From Flavisolibacter sp. (GTDB lineage Bacteria; Bacteroidota; Bacteroidia; Chitinophagales; Chitinophagaceae), in the NCBI GenBank assembly GCA_025936195.1, contig JAICTW010000010.1:1-13417 (forward strand): a stretch of DNA of 13,417 nt. Direction: 5' to 3'. Position numbers and translations under genes: made by a program. The notes beneath the pieces are model-generated. The model did not search any database and was not told the DNA's origin. It worked only from the letters and a program-made list of their open reading frames with translations. Of this stretch, positions 7,812 to 13,417 are shown piece by piece; position 1 is the stretch's first letter; each line of letters opens with the position of its first letter.

Positions 7812-9212
7812 ATGGATTATAGAATTGAAAAAGATACCATGGGCGAGGTGAAAGTTCCTGCAGATGCCTTCTATGGAGCACAAACCCAGCGCAGCATTGA
7901 TAATTTTAAAATAGCACAGGACATCAATAAAATGCCGAAAGAAATTATCCGTGCCTTTGCTTATTTAAAAAAAGCAGCAGCCATCACCAATTACGAAGCC
8001 GGTGTTTTACCCAAAGAGAAACTAGACCTGATCTCAAAAGTCTGTGATGAAATTCTGGAAGGCAGGCTCGATCAATATTTTCCTTTGGTAGTTTGGCAAA
8101 CCGGCAGCGGTACACAAAGCAATATGAACGTGAATGAAGTGGTCGCTTATCGTGGACATGTATTGAACGGAGGCCAGCTTACCGACAAAGAAAAATTTTT
8201 GCATCCCAATGATGATGTCAATAAATCACAATCATCAAACGACACCTTTCCAACAGCCATGCACATTGCTGCATACAAAATGCTGGTGGAAACAACCATC
8301 CCCGGAATTGAGAAATTAAGAAATACGCTTGCTCAAAAAAGTAAGGAATTCATGCATGTGGTAAAAATTGGCCGCACCCATTTTATGGATGCAACGCCAC
8401 TTACTCTGGGACAGGAATTCAGCGGCTATGCTTCTCAGTTGGATCATGGAATTAAAGCCATCAAAAACACACTGGCGCATTTGTCGGAGTTGGCATTAGG
8501 TGGAACTGCTGTTGGCACGGGAATCAATACACCTCCCAACTATGCAGAGAATGTGGCCAAACACATTGCACAATTAACAGGACTGCCTTTTATAACTGCT
8601 GAAAATAAATTTGAATCTCTGGCAGCGCATGATGCCATTGTTGAATCCCACGGCGCATTAAAAACAGTAGCGGTTAGTTTGATGAAGATCGCCAATGATA
8701 TTCGCATGTTGTCATCAGGACCACGTTCCGGAATTGGTGAAATTTTTATTCCGGATAATGAACCTGGTTCTTCTATCATGCCCGGCAAAGTAAATCCAAC
8801 CCAGTGCGAAGCGCTGACCATGATCGCTGCGCAGGTATTGGGTAATGATGTTGCCATTAATGTTGGAGGCTCTATGGGACATTTTGAATTGAATGTGTTC
8901 AAACCCGTGATGATCTATAATTTTTTACACAGTGCACGATTGATCGGCGATGGCTGCGTAAGCTTTAATGATAAATGTGCTGCAGGCATTGAACCGATAG
9001 AAGCCAACATCAAAAAACATGTTGATAATTCGTTGATGCTGGTCACTGCTTTGAATACAAGGATTGGTTATTATAAGGCTGCAGAAATTGCACAAAAAGC
9101 ACACAAGGAAGGAACAACATTAAAAGAAATGGCGGTGAAGTTAGGTTATGTTACGCCTGAACAATTTGATGAGTGGGTAGTGCCATCGAAGATGGTTGGA
9201 AAGCTTTCTTAA
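7812..9212 (+). CDS. fumC: Fumarate hydratase class II
   Basis: The enzyme interconverts fumarate and L-malate in the TCA cycle as an iron-independent cytoplasmic homotetramer. The 466-residue length equals the family norm (E. coli FumC is 467). It opens with [26 protein letters not shown], characteristic of FumC rather than aspartase or argininosuccinate lyase. Active-site segments are all present: [12 protein letters not shown] near 98, [13 protein letters not shown] near 139, [16 protein letters not shown] near 187 (the catalytic His region), and the superfamily signature [11 protein letters not shown] near 319, whose first serines provide the catalytic base. The start at 7812 is supported by this N-terminus, although there is no Shine-Dalgarno. 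The gene stands alone on its strand, divergent from the NlpC/P60 gene and convergent with the gltX run. No terminator with a T-run is evident downstream. Identification is firm. Confidence 0.97.
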   Translation: MDYRIEKDTMGEVKVPADAFYGAQTQRSIDNFKIAQDINKMPKEIIRAFAYLKKAAAITNYEAGVLPKEKLDLISKVCDEILEGRLDQYFPLVVWQTGSGTQSNMNVNEVVAYRGHVLNGGQLTDKEKFLHPNDDVNKSQSSNDTFPTAMHIAAYKMLVETTIPGIEKLRNTLAQKSKEFMHVVKIGRTHFMDATPLTLGQEFSGYASQLDHGIKAIKNTLAHLSELALGGTAVGTGINTPPNYAENVAKHIAQLTGLPFITAENKFESLAAHDAIVESHGALKTVAVSLMKIANDIRMLSSGPRSGIGEIFIPDNEPGSSIMPGKVNPTQCEALTMIAAQVLGNDVAINVGGSMGHFELNVFKPVMIYNFLHSARLIGDGCVSFNDKCAAGIEPIEANIKKHVDNSLMLVTALNTRIGYYKAAEIAQKAHKEGTTLKEMAVKLGYVTPEQFDEWVVPSKMVGKLS

Positions 9213-9778
9213 TTGTGATGATTTTTTGATGGCAAAGGTTTTTGCTGAAAATGAGTTTCGATTGCAATGGCGCGGAAATGATAGTAAGTAGCAGCGATGT
9301 TTTCGAAAGTGATTGATGGAAGAGAGGAATTTTTATGATCCCATCTGCATTGCTGCTATTTTGCTTTACTTGCGTCGCACTCTTCAGCGCTTTTTAATTC
9401 TATTCGGCATATTCGACGTTCACTGCTGTTTTCAGCTATTCTTAAAAGCACAGTTCTTTTCTGAACCACCTAAGGACATAGTGCATACAAGAAAACACAT
9501 AGAAGTACGTCTATGTTCTCTTCTATGTTTCTATTGTGGTGCCAAACTCTTCGAATAAAAGATTTTCAATTTAAGTGAAAACACCTGCACAATGTTCAAT
9601 AGAATTGTTGCAGTACAAGTGAGTGACACAACAGAAACTGAGAGTAGCAATGCAGCTAAGTACAAAATCATTAAACCTCATTTTAAAGAACTGCTCCAAA
9701 AAACACAACTCTTCTCTATACTAGCTGTCAAAACTCTTTCAAAAACAAAAAGAGAAATTTACCGGTTATACCAAACTC
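9213..9778. other. Convergent intergenic gap, 566 bp, no supported gene
   Basis: The gap lies between the 3' ends of fumC and the enoyl-CoA hydratase gene. Open frames of 66 and 81 codons occur on the + strand (9313-9558 and 9592-9792), but their products resemble no family I know, are not preceded by promoter or ribosome-site signals, and the second runs into the hydratase coding region. The gap holds the palindromic repeat at 9464-9543. The word AAACTCTT occurs three times (9544-9551, 9731-9738, 9773-9780), two of them within a 10-bp repeat CCAAACTCTT. No clear terminator for either flanking gene is visible. Confidence 0.6.
9464..9543. repeat. Imperfect palindromic intergenic repeat (REP-like)
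   Basis: ACATAG occurs at 9476-9481 and 9497-9502, and its complement CTATGT at 9511-9516 and 9523-9528. The best arm pair is ACATAGAAG 9497-9505 with CTTCTATGT 9520-9528. The outer edges also mirror each other: CCACC at 9466-9470 against GTGGTG at 9536-9541. The whole block could fold into a long, imperfect hairpin in either strand. From memory, similar CACATAG/CTATGTG palindromes are scattered between genes in many Bacteroidota genomes; copy number here cannot be seen from one window. It may act as a bidirectional transcript end between two convergent genes, which would explain the missing conventional terminators. Confidence 0.6.
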
Positions 9779-10552
9779 TTACTCACCCTTAAACTGCGGT
9801 TTTCTTTTTTCAAGGAAAGCAGTTGTGCCTTCCTTCATATCATTTGTGTTGAAACATTCGCTAAAAGCATTCAGTTCTGTTTCGTAGCCATTCTGATTAG
9901 AGTGAACAGCATTCGCTGCTGCAATACATTTACTGATAGCGAATGGAGCTTTTGCAATAATCTGTTCCAGGATCATCTTTGCTTTTGGCAGCAAATCATC
10001 CTGCGGCACCACATGATTTACTAATCCGTATTCCAGCGCAACACTGGCATCAATCATGTTGCCGGTCATCAACAATTCCAGTGCTCTTCCTTTACCAATC
10101 AATTGAACCAAACGTTGCGTGCCTCCATAACCGGGAATTAATCCAAGGTTCACTTCGGGCTGACCGAATTTTGCATTATCACTCGCTACTCTAAAATGAC
10201 AGGCCATGGACAACTCGCATCCACCACCTAAGGCAAAACCGTTTACGGCTGCAACAATTGGTTTGCTGCAATTTTCAATTCTGAAAAAAATATCCTGTCC
10301 TTTTTTTGCTAATGCTTTTCCTTCTTCTTTCGTTAAGCCAACAAACTCACTGATGTCCGCGCCGGCAACGAATGCTTTTTGTCCTGCACCGGTAATAATT
10401 ACGGCTTTGATTCCGGTATTGCTTTCCACTTCATCAATCAATGCATTCAAATCGGCCATTACGTCTTTGTTCAGTGCGTTCATTTTGTCAGGCCGGTTAA
10501 CAGTAGTGATGAGAATTTTGTTCTCTAAAGAAGTAAGTAATGTTCTGTACAT
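9779..10552 (-). CDS. Enoyl-CoA hydratase / crotonase family protein
   Basis: A 257-residue cytoplasmic enzyme predicted to add water across the double bond of enoyl-CoA esters in fatty-acid or short-chain acyl-CoA metabolism. The length fits single-domain crotonases. NRPDKMNALN (19-28) and the oxyanion-hole segments KAFVAGADI (59-67) and GFALGGGCELS (105-115) are present. Both catalytic glutamates of true hydratases are retained: Glu113 in GGCE and Glu133 in GQPEVNLGLIPGYGGTQRL. This argues for hydratase or 3-hydroxybutyryl-CoA dehydratase activity rather than a divergent isomerase or thioesterase. ATG at 10552 follows the stop of the B12-binding subunit gene by 10 bp, so the two are almost certainly cotranscribed; the pairing suggests acyl-CoA degradation. 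The exact chain-length preference cannot be read from sequence. Confidence 0.92.
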   Translation of the reverse strand: MYRTLLTSLENKILITTVNRPDKMNALNKDVMADLNALIDEVESNTGIKAVIITGAGQKAFVAGADISEFVGLTKEEGKALAKKGQDIFFRIENCSKPIVAAVNGFALGGGCELSMACHFRVASDNAKFGQPEVNLGLIPGYGGTQRLVQLIGKGRALELLMTGNMIDASVALEYGLVNHVVPQDDLLPKAKMILEQIIAKAPFAISKCIAAANAVHSNQNGYETELNAFSECFNTNDMKEGTTAFLEKRKPQFKGE

Positions 10553-10562
10553 ATAGCAAAGA

Positions 10563-10982
10563 TTAAAATGAACGATGCTCTTTTACCCAATCGCTGATAT
10601 AGTTCGAAATTTCGCTTGTGGTAGTAGCCGGTGGAAACAATTTTCCTACACCTTGTTGCTGCAATGCTTTCATGTCTTGTTCGGGTATGATGCCGCCGCC
10701 GGTAAGTAAAACATCATCCATTCCTTTTTCTTTCATCAAGGAAATGAGTTTTGGGAAAATGGTCATGTGTGCACCGGAAAGAATGCTGATGCCGATAGCA
10801 TCCACATCTTCCTGCAAGGCAGCGCTGACAACCATTTCAGGTGTTTGACGAAGGCCGGTATAGATTACTTCCATACCTGCATCACGTAAGGCAGTAGCAA
10901 TGACTTTGGCTCCGCGATCATGTCCATCCAGTCCAACCTTTGCCACTAAAACACGAATGGGTCTTTTTAATTCTCTATTCAT
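10563..10982 (-). CDS. Stand-alone cobalamin-binding subunit of a methylmalonyl-CoA-type mutase
   Basis: A 139-residue protein consisting only of the B12-binding domain of acyl-CoA mutases. It should bind adenosylcobalamin base-off/His-on and pair with a separate catalytic TIM-barrel subunit, which is not in this window. Using the ATG at 10982 ([11 protein letters not shown]), the signature DxHxxG is at Asp19-His21-Gly24 within [11 protein letters not shown], SxL is at Ser66-Leu68 in GISILSGAH, and the GGG loop is at 95-97 in LLTGGGIIP. The His ligand is intact. An in-frame TTG at 10991 would add three residues, but the ATG is preferred; GAGG lies just upstream. The close match to the C-terminal part of methylmalonyl-CoA mutase is clear, but isobutyryl- or ethylmalonyl-type specificity depends on the missing partner. 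It lies between gltX (25 bp upstream) and the crotonase (10 bp downstream). Confidence 0.92.
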   Translation of the reverse strand: MNRELKRPIRVLVAKVGLDGHDRGAKVIATALRDAGMEVIYTGLRQTPEMVVSAALQEDVDAIGISILSGAHMTIFPKLISLMKEKGMDDVLLTGGGIIPEQDMKALQQQGVGKLFPPATTTSEISNYISDWVKEHRSF

Positions 10983-11007
10983 GATCCTCAAAATAAAGGA
11001 ATGTATT

Positions 11008-12534
11008 TCAGAAATTGAATGAAGTCAGCGCATTGTTGATGCGGTCAATCGTTTCTTCTTTTCCCAATACTTCTGCAATGTGAAAAACACCTGGTCCGAA
11101 TTTATCACCAACCAGCATGATGCGCAATGGTAACTGCAACTCGCCGGGTTTAATAGATGCTTGCTCCGCTAATTGTTTAAACGATGCTTCGAGAGTGCTT
11201 GCATTCCAGCTGTCAATGCTTGCCAGTGCGTTGGCAAAAGTTTTAAAGAAATTTCTTTTATCAATAGTCCACTTCACCTGAATCGGTATGGTATTGTATT
11301 CCTTTGGAGCTTTGAAAAAGAAATGGCTGTGCTCCCAAAAATCAGTGAGCATTGTGCAACGGTCTTTTACCAGTTCCAGAACTTTTTCTAAATACGTGTC
11401 ATCGCTTATGTTCAAACCTCGCTTCTCAAAACTCTTCTTCACCTGATCTTTATAGTTGGAAACCGGTAATTTTTTTATCCATTCATGATTGAACCATTTT
11501 GCTTTTTCAAAATCAAATTTGGCTCCGCCTTTATGTACTTTTTCTATTGAAAATCTTTTGATCAATTCATTCAAAGAAAAAATTTCCTGATCAGTGCCGT
11601 CATTCCAGCCAAGCATCGCCAACATATTCACAAATGCCTCTGGTAAAAAACCTCTTTCGCGAAAGCCTTCAGTTACTTCACCTGTTTTCGGATCGGTCCA
11701 GGTCATGGCAAAAACTGGGAAACCGTATTTTGCGCCATCACGTTTGCTTAGTTTTCCGTTGGGACCAAGTATCAATGGAAGATGTGCCCATTGCGGCATG
11801 TTCTCTTCACCAAACAAGTACCTCCACAGCAAAATATGAACGGGTGCACTCGGCAACCATTCTTCTCCGCGAAAAGCATGGGTGATCTTCATCAAATAAT
11901 CATCCACAACAACTGCTAAATGATACGTGGGCATTCCATCTGCTTTCAGTAAAACTTTATCATCCACAACAGATGTATCAAAACTTACTTCGCCACGGAT
12001 CATGTCATTAAAAGAAACGGTTTCGTTCTGTGGCATTTTGATACGAATAACATAAGGTGTATTGTTATTTAGTAACTGTTCAACTTCTTCTTTTGATAAG
12101 ATCAAAGAGTTGCGCATTTGCCGGCGCACCGAATGATCGTATTGAGGAGTTGGGTTGGATTCTGTTCGCAGGCGCATACGCATTTGATCCAGTTCTTCAG
12201 GTGTATCAAACGCATAATAGGCAAGACCTTTTTGTATCAGTTCATCTGCATATTTTTTGTACAGGTTTTTTCTTTCGCTTTGGCGGTAAGGCCCGTAAGC
12301 GCCACCGCTTTCAGTACTTTCATCAGGTTTCAGTCCGCACCACTTCAGTGTTTCAAGAATGTATTCTTCCGCACCGGGAACGTAACGGCTTTGATCGGTG
12401 TCCTCGATCCGTAAAATAAAATCGCCATTATGCTGCTTTGCAAAAAGATAATTATACAATACGGTGCGAACACCACCAAGGTGCAATCCACCTGTTGGAC
12501 TTGGAGCAAAACGTACACGAACTTTGTTTGACAT
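11008..12534 (-). CDS. gltX: Glutamate--tRNA ligase
   Basis: A class I aminoacyl-tRNA synthetase that charges tRNA-Glu in the cytoplasm. The ATG at 12534 gives [21 protein letters not shown], placing the Rossmann-fold HIGH-type motif HLGG at 18-21 exactly where the family has it; an in-frame TTG at 12603 would add 23 unrelated residues and is rejected. [10 protein letters not shown] follows near 42, and the KMSKS-type loop appears as KLSKR at 261-265. The C-terminal half carries the anticodon-binding helical region (for example [22 protein letters not shown] and [15 protein letters not shown]). The 508-residue length is normal for Bacteroidota. It is the first gene of a three-gene minus-strand run with the B12-binding subunit and crotonase, and diverges from the deacetylase gene. 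Identification is firm. Confidence 0.97.
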   Translation of the reverse strand: MSNKVRVRFAPSPTGGLHLGGVRTVLYNYLFAKQHNGDFILRIEDTDQSRYVPGAEEYILETLKWCGLKPDESTESGGAYGPYRQSERKNLYKKYADELIQKGLAYYAFDTPEELDQMRMRLRTESNPTPQYDHSVRRQMRNSLILSKEEVEQLLNNNTPYVIRIKMPQNETVSFNDMIRGEVSFDTSVVDDKVLLKADGMPTYHLAVVVDDYLMKITHAFRGEEWLPSAPVHILLWRYLFGEENMPQWAHLPLILGPNGKLSKRDGAKYGFPVFAMTWTDPKTGEVTEGFRERGFLPEAFVNMLAMLGWNDGTDQEIFSLNELIKRFSIEKVHKGGAKFDFEKAKWFNHEWIKKLPVSNYKDQVKKSFEKRGLNISDDTYLEKVLELVKDRCTMLTDFWEHSHFFFKAPKEYNTIPIQVKWTIDKRNFFKTFANALASIDSWNASTLEASFKQLAEQASIKPGELQLPLRIMLVGDKFGPGVFHIAEVLGKEETIDRINNALTSFNF

Positions 12535-12541
12535 AGTGCGG

Positions 12542-12549
12542 CAAAAGTA
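12542..12549 (-). promoter_or_regulatory. Candidate -7 promoter box for gltX
   Basis: On the minus strand TACTTTTG (12549-12542) matches TAnnTTTG exactly, followed by CC, and lies only 7 bp from the gltX ATG at 12534. The upstream region has TTTT rather than TTTG at about the -33 distance. If functional, the transcript would have almost no leader. The alternative is a chance match in T-rich DNA. Confidence 0.4.
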
Positions 12550-12648
12550 CGAAGCAGAAAAGAAGTAAAAGTATGAAGCGATAGTAAGAGAATGGGAAAG
12601 CAAAATGTAAATGCAAGAATATATCTGTTGAGCTAACGGATGTATTCG

Positions 12649-12680
12649 TTTGTACTTCTAACTTCGTAATAATAACTTGT
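12649..12680 (+). promoter_or_regulatory. Candidate promoter for the polysaccharide deacetylase gene
   Basis: TTTG at 12649-12652 is followed after exactly 20 bp by TAACTTGT at 12673-12680, a two-mismatch version of TAnnTTTG. It would start transcription a few bases before the ATG at 12689. Spacing is ideal but the -7 box is imperfect. Confidence 0.3.
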
Positions 12681-12688
12681 GCTTGCGA

Positions 12689-13327
12689 ATGCATAAATAC
12701 TTTATCAAAACTCCATGGATTGTAAAAAAAATTTTCTTTCCCAATTATATTTGGAGTTTACCTGCAAACGAAAAAGCAGTGTACCTGAGTTTTGATGATG
12801 GCCCGCATCCTGTAATTACTCCATGGGTGTTGAATGAATTAAAAAAGTACGAAGCAAAGGCAACTTTTTTTTGCATTGGGAATAATATTGAAAAGTATCC
12901 GGAAATTTATCAGCGGATTTTGAAGGAAGGTCATGCTACAGGTAATCATACACATCATCATTTGAACGGATGGAAAACCAAAGACGAAGTTTATTTGAAT
13001 GATGTTTCAAACGCGGCGCAGCTCATCAAAAGCAATTTATTCCGTCCTCCTTATGGAAGAATAAAAAATACGCAGGCAAAAAAAATCAGTGAGGCTTTAC
13101 AAACAAATGCTGCAAAGATTATTATGTGGGATGTGTTGAGTGCAGACTTTGATTCTACTTTTTCTCCTCAGCAATGCTTGAACAATGTTCTTGAAAATGT
13201 TTCTGCCGGATCTATCATTGTTTTTCACGACAGTGAAAAAGCCTTTACGAATTTGAAGTACGCTTTACCCGCAACGTTGATGTCTTTAAACAAAGAAGGA
13301 TTTCGCTTTAAAAAAATAGAACTATAG
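12689..13327 (+). CDS. Polysaccharide deacetylase family protein (NodB/CE4 domain)
   Basis: A 212-residue metal-dependent carbohydrate esterase-4 type protein, predicted to remove N- or O-acetyl groups from a polysaccharide or peptidoglycan sugar. All five NodB motifs are visible: SFDDGP at 34-39 with the catalytic base and metal Asp (36, 37); HTHHH at 87-91 supplying two metal histidines; RPPYGR at 119-124; MWDVLSADFD at 146-155; and VFHDS at 178-182. The ATG at 12689 (MHKYFIKTPW) is preferred over an in-frame TTG at 12677. There is no hydrophobic signal sequence; the domain begins almost at once. From family knowledge, Bacteroidota carry a conserved short form opening like KTPxxVKKIFPNxxWS. 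How it would meet an extracellular substrate is therefore unclear. It stands alone, divergent from gltX, and ends at a strong terminator. Exact substrate unknown. Confidence 0.92.
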   Translation: MHKYFIKTPWIVKKIFFPNYIWSLPANEKAVYLSFDDGPHPVITPWVLNELKKYEAKATFFCIGNNIEKYPEIYQRILKEGHATGNHTHHHLNGWKTKDEVYLNDVSNAAQLIKSNLFRPPYGRIKNTQAKKISEALQTNAAKIIMWDVLSADFDSTFSPQQCLNNVLENVSAGSIIVFHDSEKAFTNLKYALPATLMSLNKEGFRFKKIEL

Positions 13328-13343
13328 CTTCTATAAAAAATTA

Positions 13344-13373
13344 GGGCCTGGGTAGACACCCTGGCCCGTTTTT
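13344..13373 (+). terminator. Rho-independent terminator after the deacetylase gene
   Basis: GGGCC (13344-13348) pairs with GGCCC (13363-13367) and GGGT (13350-13353) with ACCC (13358-13361) across one T-T mismatch, closing an AGAC loop. TTTTT follows at 13369-13373. Six A residues at 13335-13340 on the left side would give a T-run on the other strand, so it could also stop leftward transcription. It sits 16 bp after the stop codon. Confidence 0.92.
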
Positions 13374-13417
13374 AATCCGTACCCTATGAAAACTGGTTTA
13401 AAGGTATAAACTTTTTC

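Noticed and set aside
9232..9245. GCAAA/TTTGC hairpin just after fumC as a terminator
   Set aside because: Only a 5-bp AT-rich stem with no T-run after it.
9313..9558. 81-codon + strand frame in the fumC downstream gap
   Set aside because: No family resemblance, Cys/Phe/Leu-rich composition, no start signals, and it runs straight through the palindromic repeat.
9592..9792. 66-codon Lys/Thr-rich + strand frame
   Set aside because: No recognisable family, no promoter or ribosome-site signal, and its end overlaps the coding strand of the enoyl-CoA hydratase; probably chance.
12535..12603. TTG-initiated 23-residue N-terminal extension of gltX
   Set aside because: The extension is unlike any GltX N-terminus; ATG at 12534 places [12 protein letters not shown] correctly, and the promoter-like box lies inside the extension.
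13386..13409. ATG after the last terminator (MKTGLKV) as the start of a new gene
   Set aside because: The frame closes with TAA after seven codons.
1..13417. Defence system, CRISPR array, prophage or transposon
   Set aside because: No regularly spaced repeats, no nuclease, integrase or transposase motifs; all long genes are accounted for by metabolic, envelope or secreted families.

Overview
The window reads as chromosomal DNA from a member of the Bacteroidota, probably near the Chitinophagales/Sphingobacteriales. Three things support this. Two large secreted proteins end in type IX secretion (T9SS, Por) C-terminal sorting domains. Several genes are preceded by the Bacteroidota-type -7 box TAnnTTTG, and most start codons lack a clear Shine-Dalgarno sequence. 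The housekeeping proteins (PdxA with the GDINGVGTE variant, a short signal-less polysaccharide deacetylase) also look like Bacteroidota forms. The DNA is AT-rich by eye and gene-dense. I see no tRNA, rRNA, CRISPR array, transposase or phage gene.

Layout. 1-1082 (-): pdxA (vitamin B6 synthesis), cut by the left edge within its last few codons. 1083-1462: non-coding, with a good rightward promoter candidate about 260 bp ahead of the next gene. 1463-4042 and 4096-6999 (+): two T9SS-exported multidomain surface or secreted proteins, 53 bp apart, closed by a strong hairpin terminator (7024-7046). 7057-7680 (-): an NlpC/P60 cell-wall hydrolase lipoprotein, divergent from fumC at 7812-9212 (+, class II fumarase). 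9213-9778: a 566-bp gene-free convergent gap holding a palindromic intergenic repeat built on ACATAG/CTATGT words. 12534 down to 9779 (-): a tight three-gene run gltX, a stand-alone B12-binding mutase subunit, and an enoyl-CoA hydratase, with gaps of 25 and 10 bp. 12689-13327 (+): a NodB-type polysaccharide deacetylase divergent from gltX, followed by a strong terminator.

How the genes fit together. The two T9SS proteins probably form one transcription unit and share an end module (FN3-like domain plus sorting domain), but their N-terminal parts differ: a GEVED-containing protein and an Asp-box beta-propeller protein. FumC serves the TCA cycle. The B12-binding subunit and crotonase behind gltX suggest acyl-CoA metabolism (methylmalonyl/isobutyryl-CoA type carbon-skeleton mutase, beta-oxidation); the catalytic mutase subunit is not in the window. 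I found no clearly new multi-gene system. The most worthwhile items are the two-gene T9SS cargo unit, the intergenic palindromic repeat, the long leader at 1200-1462, and the very short predicted leaders of several genes.
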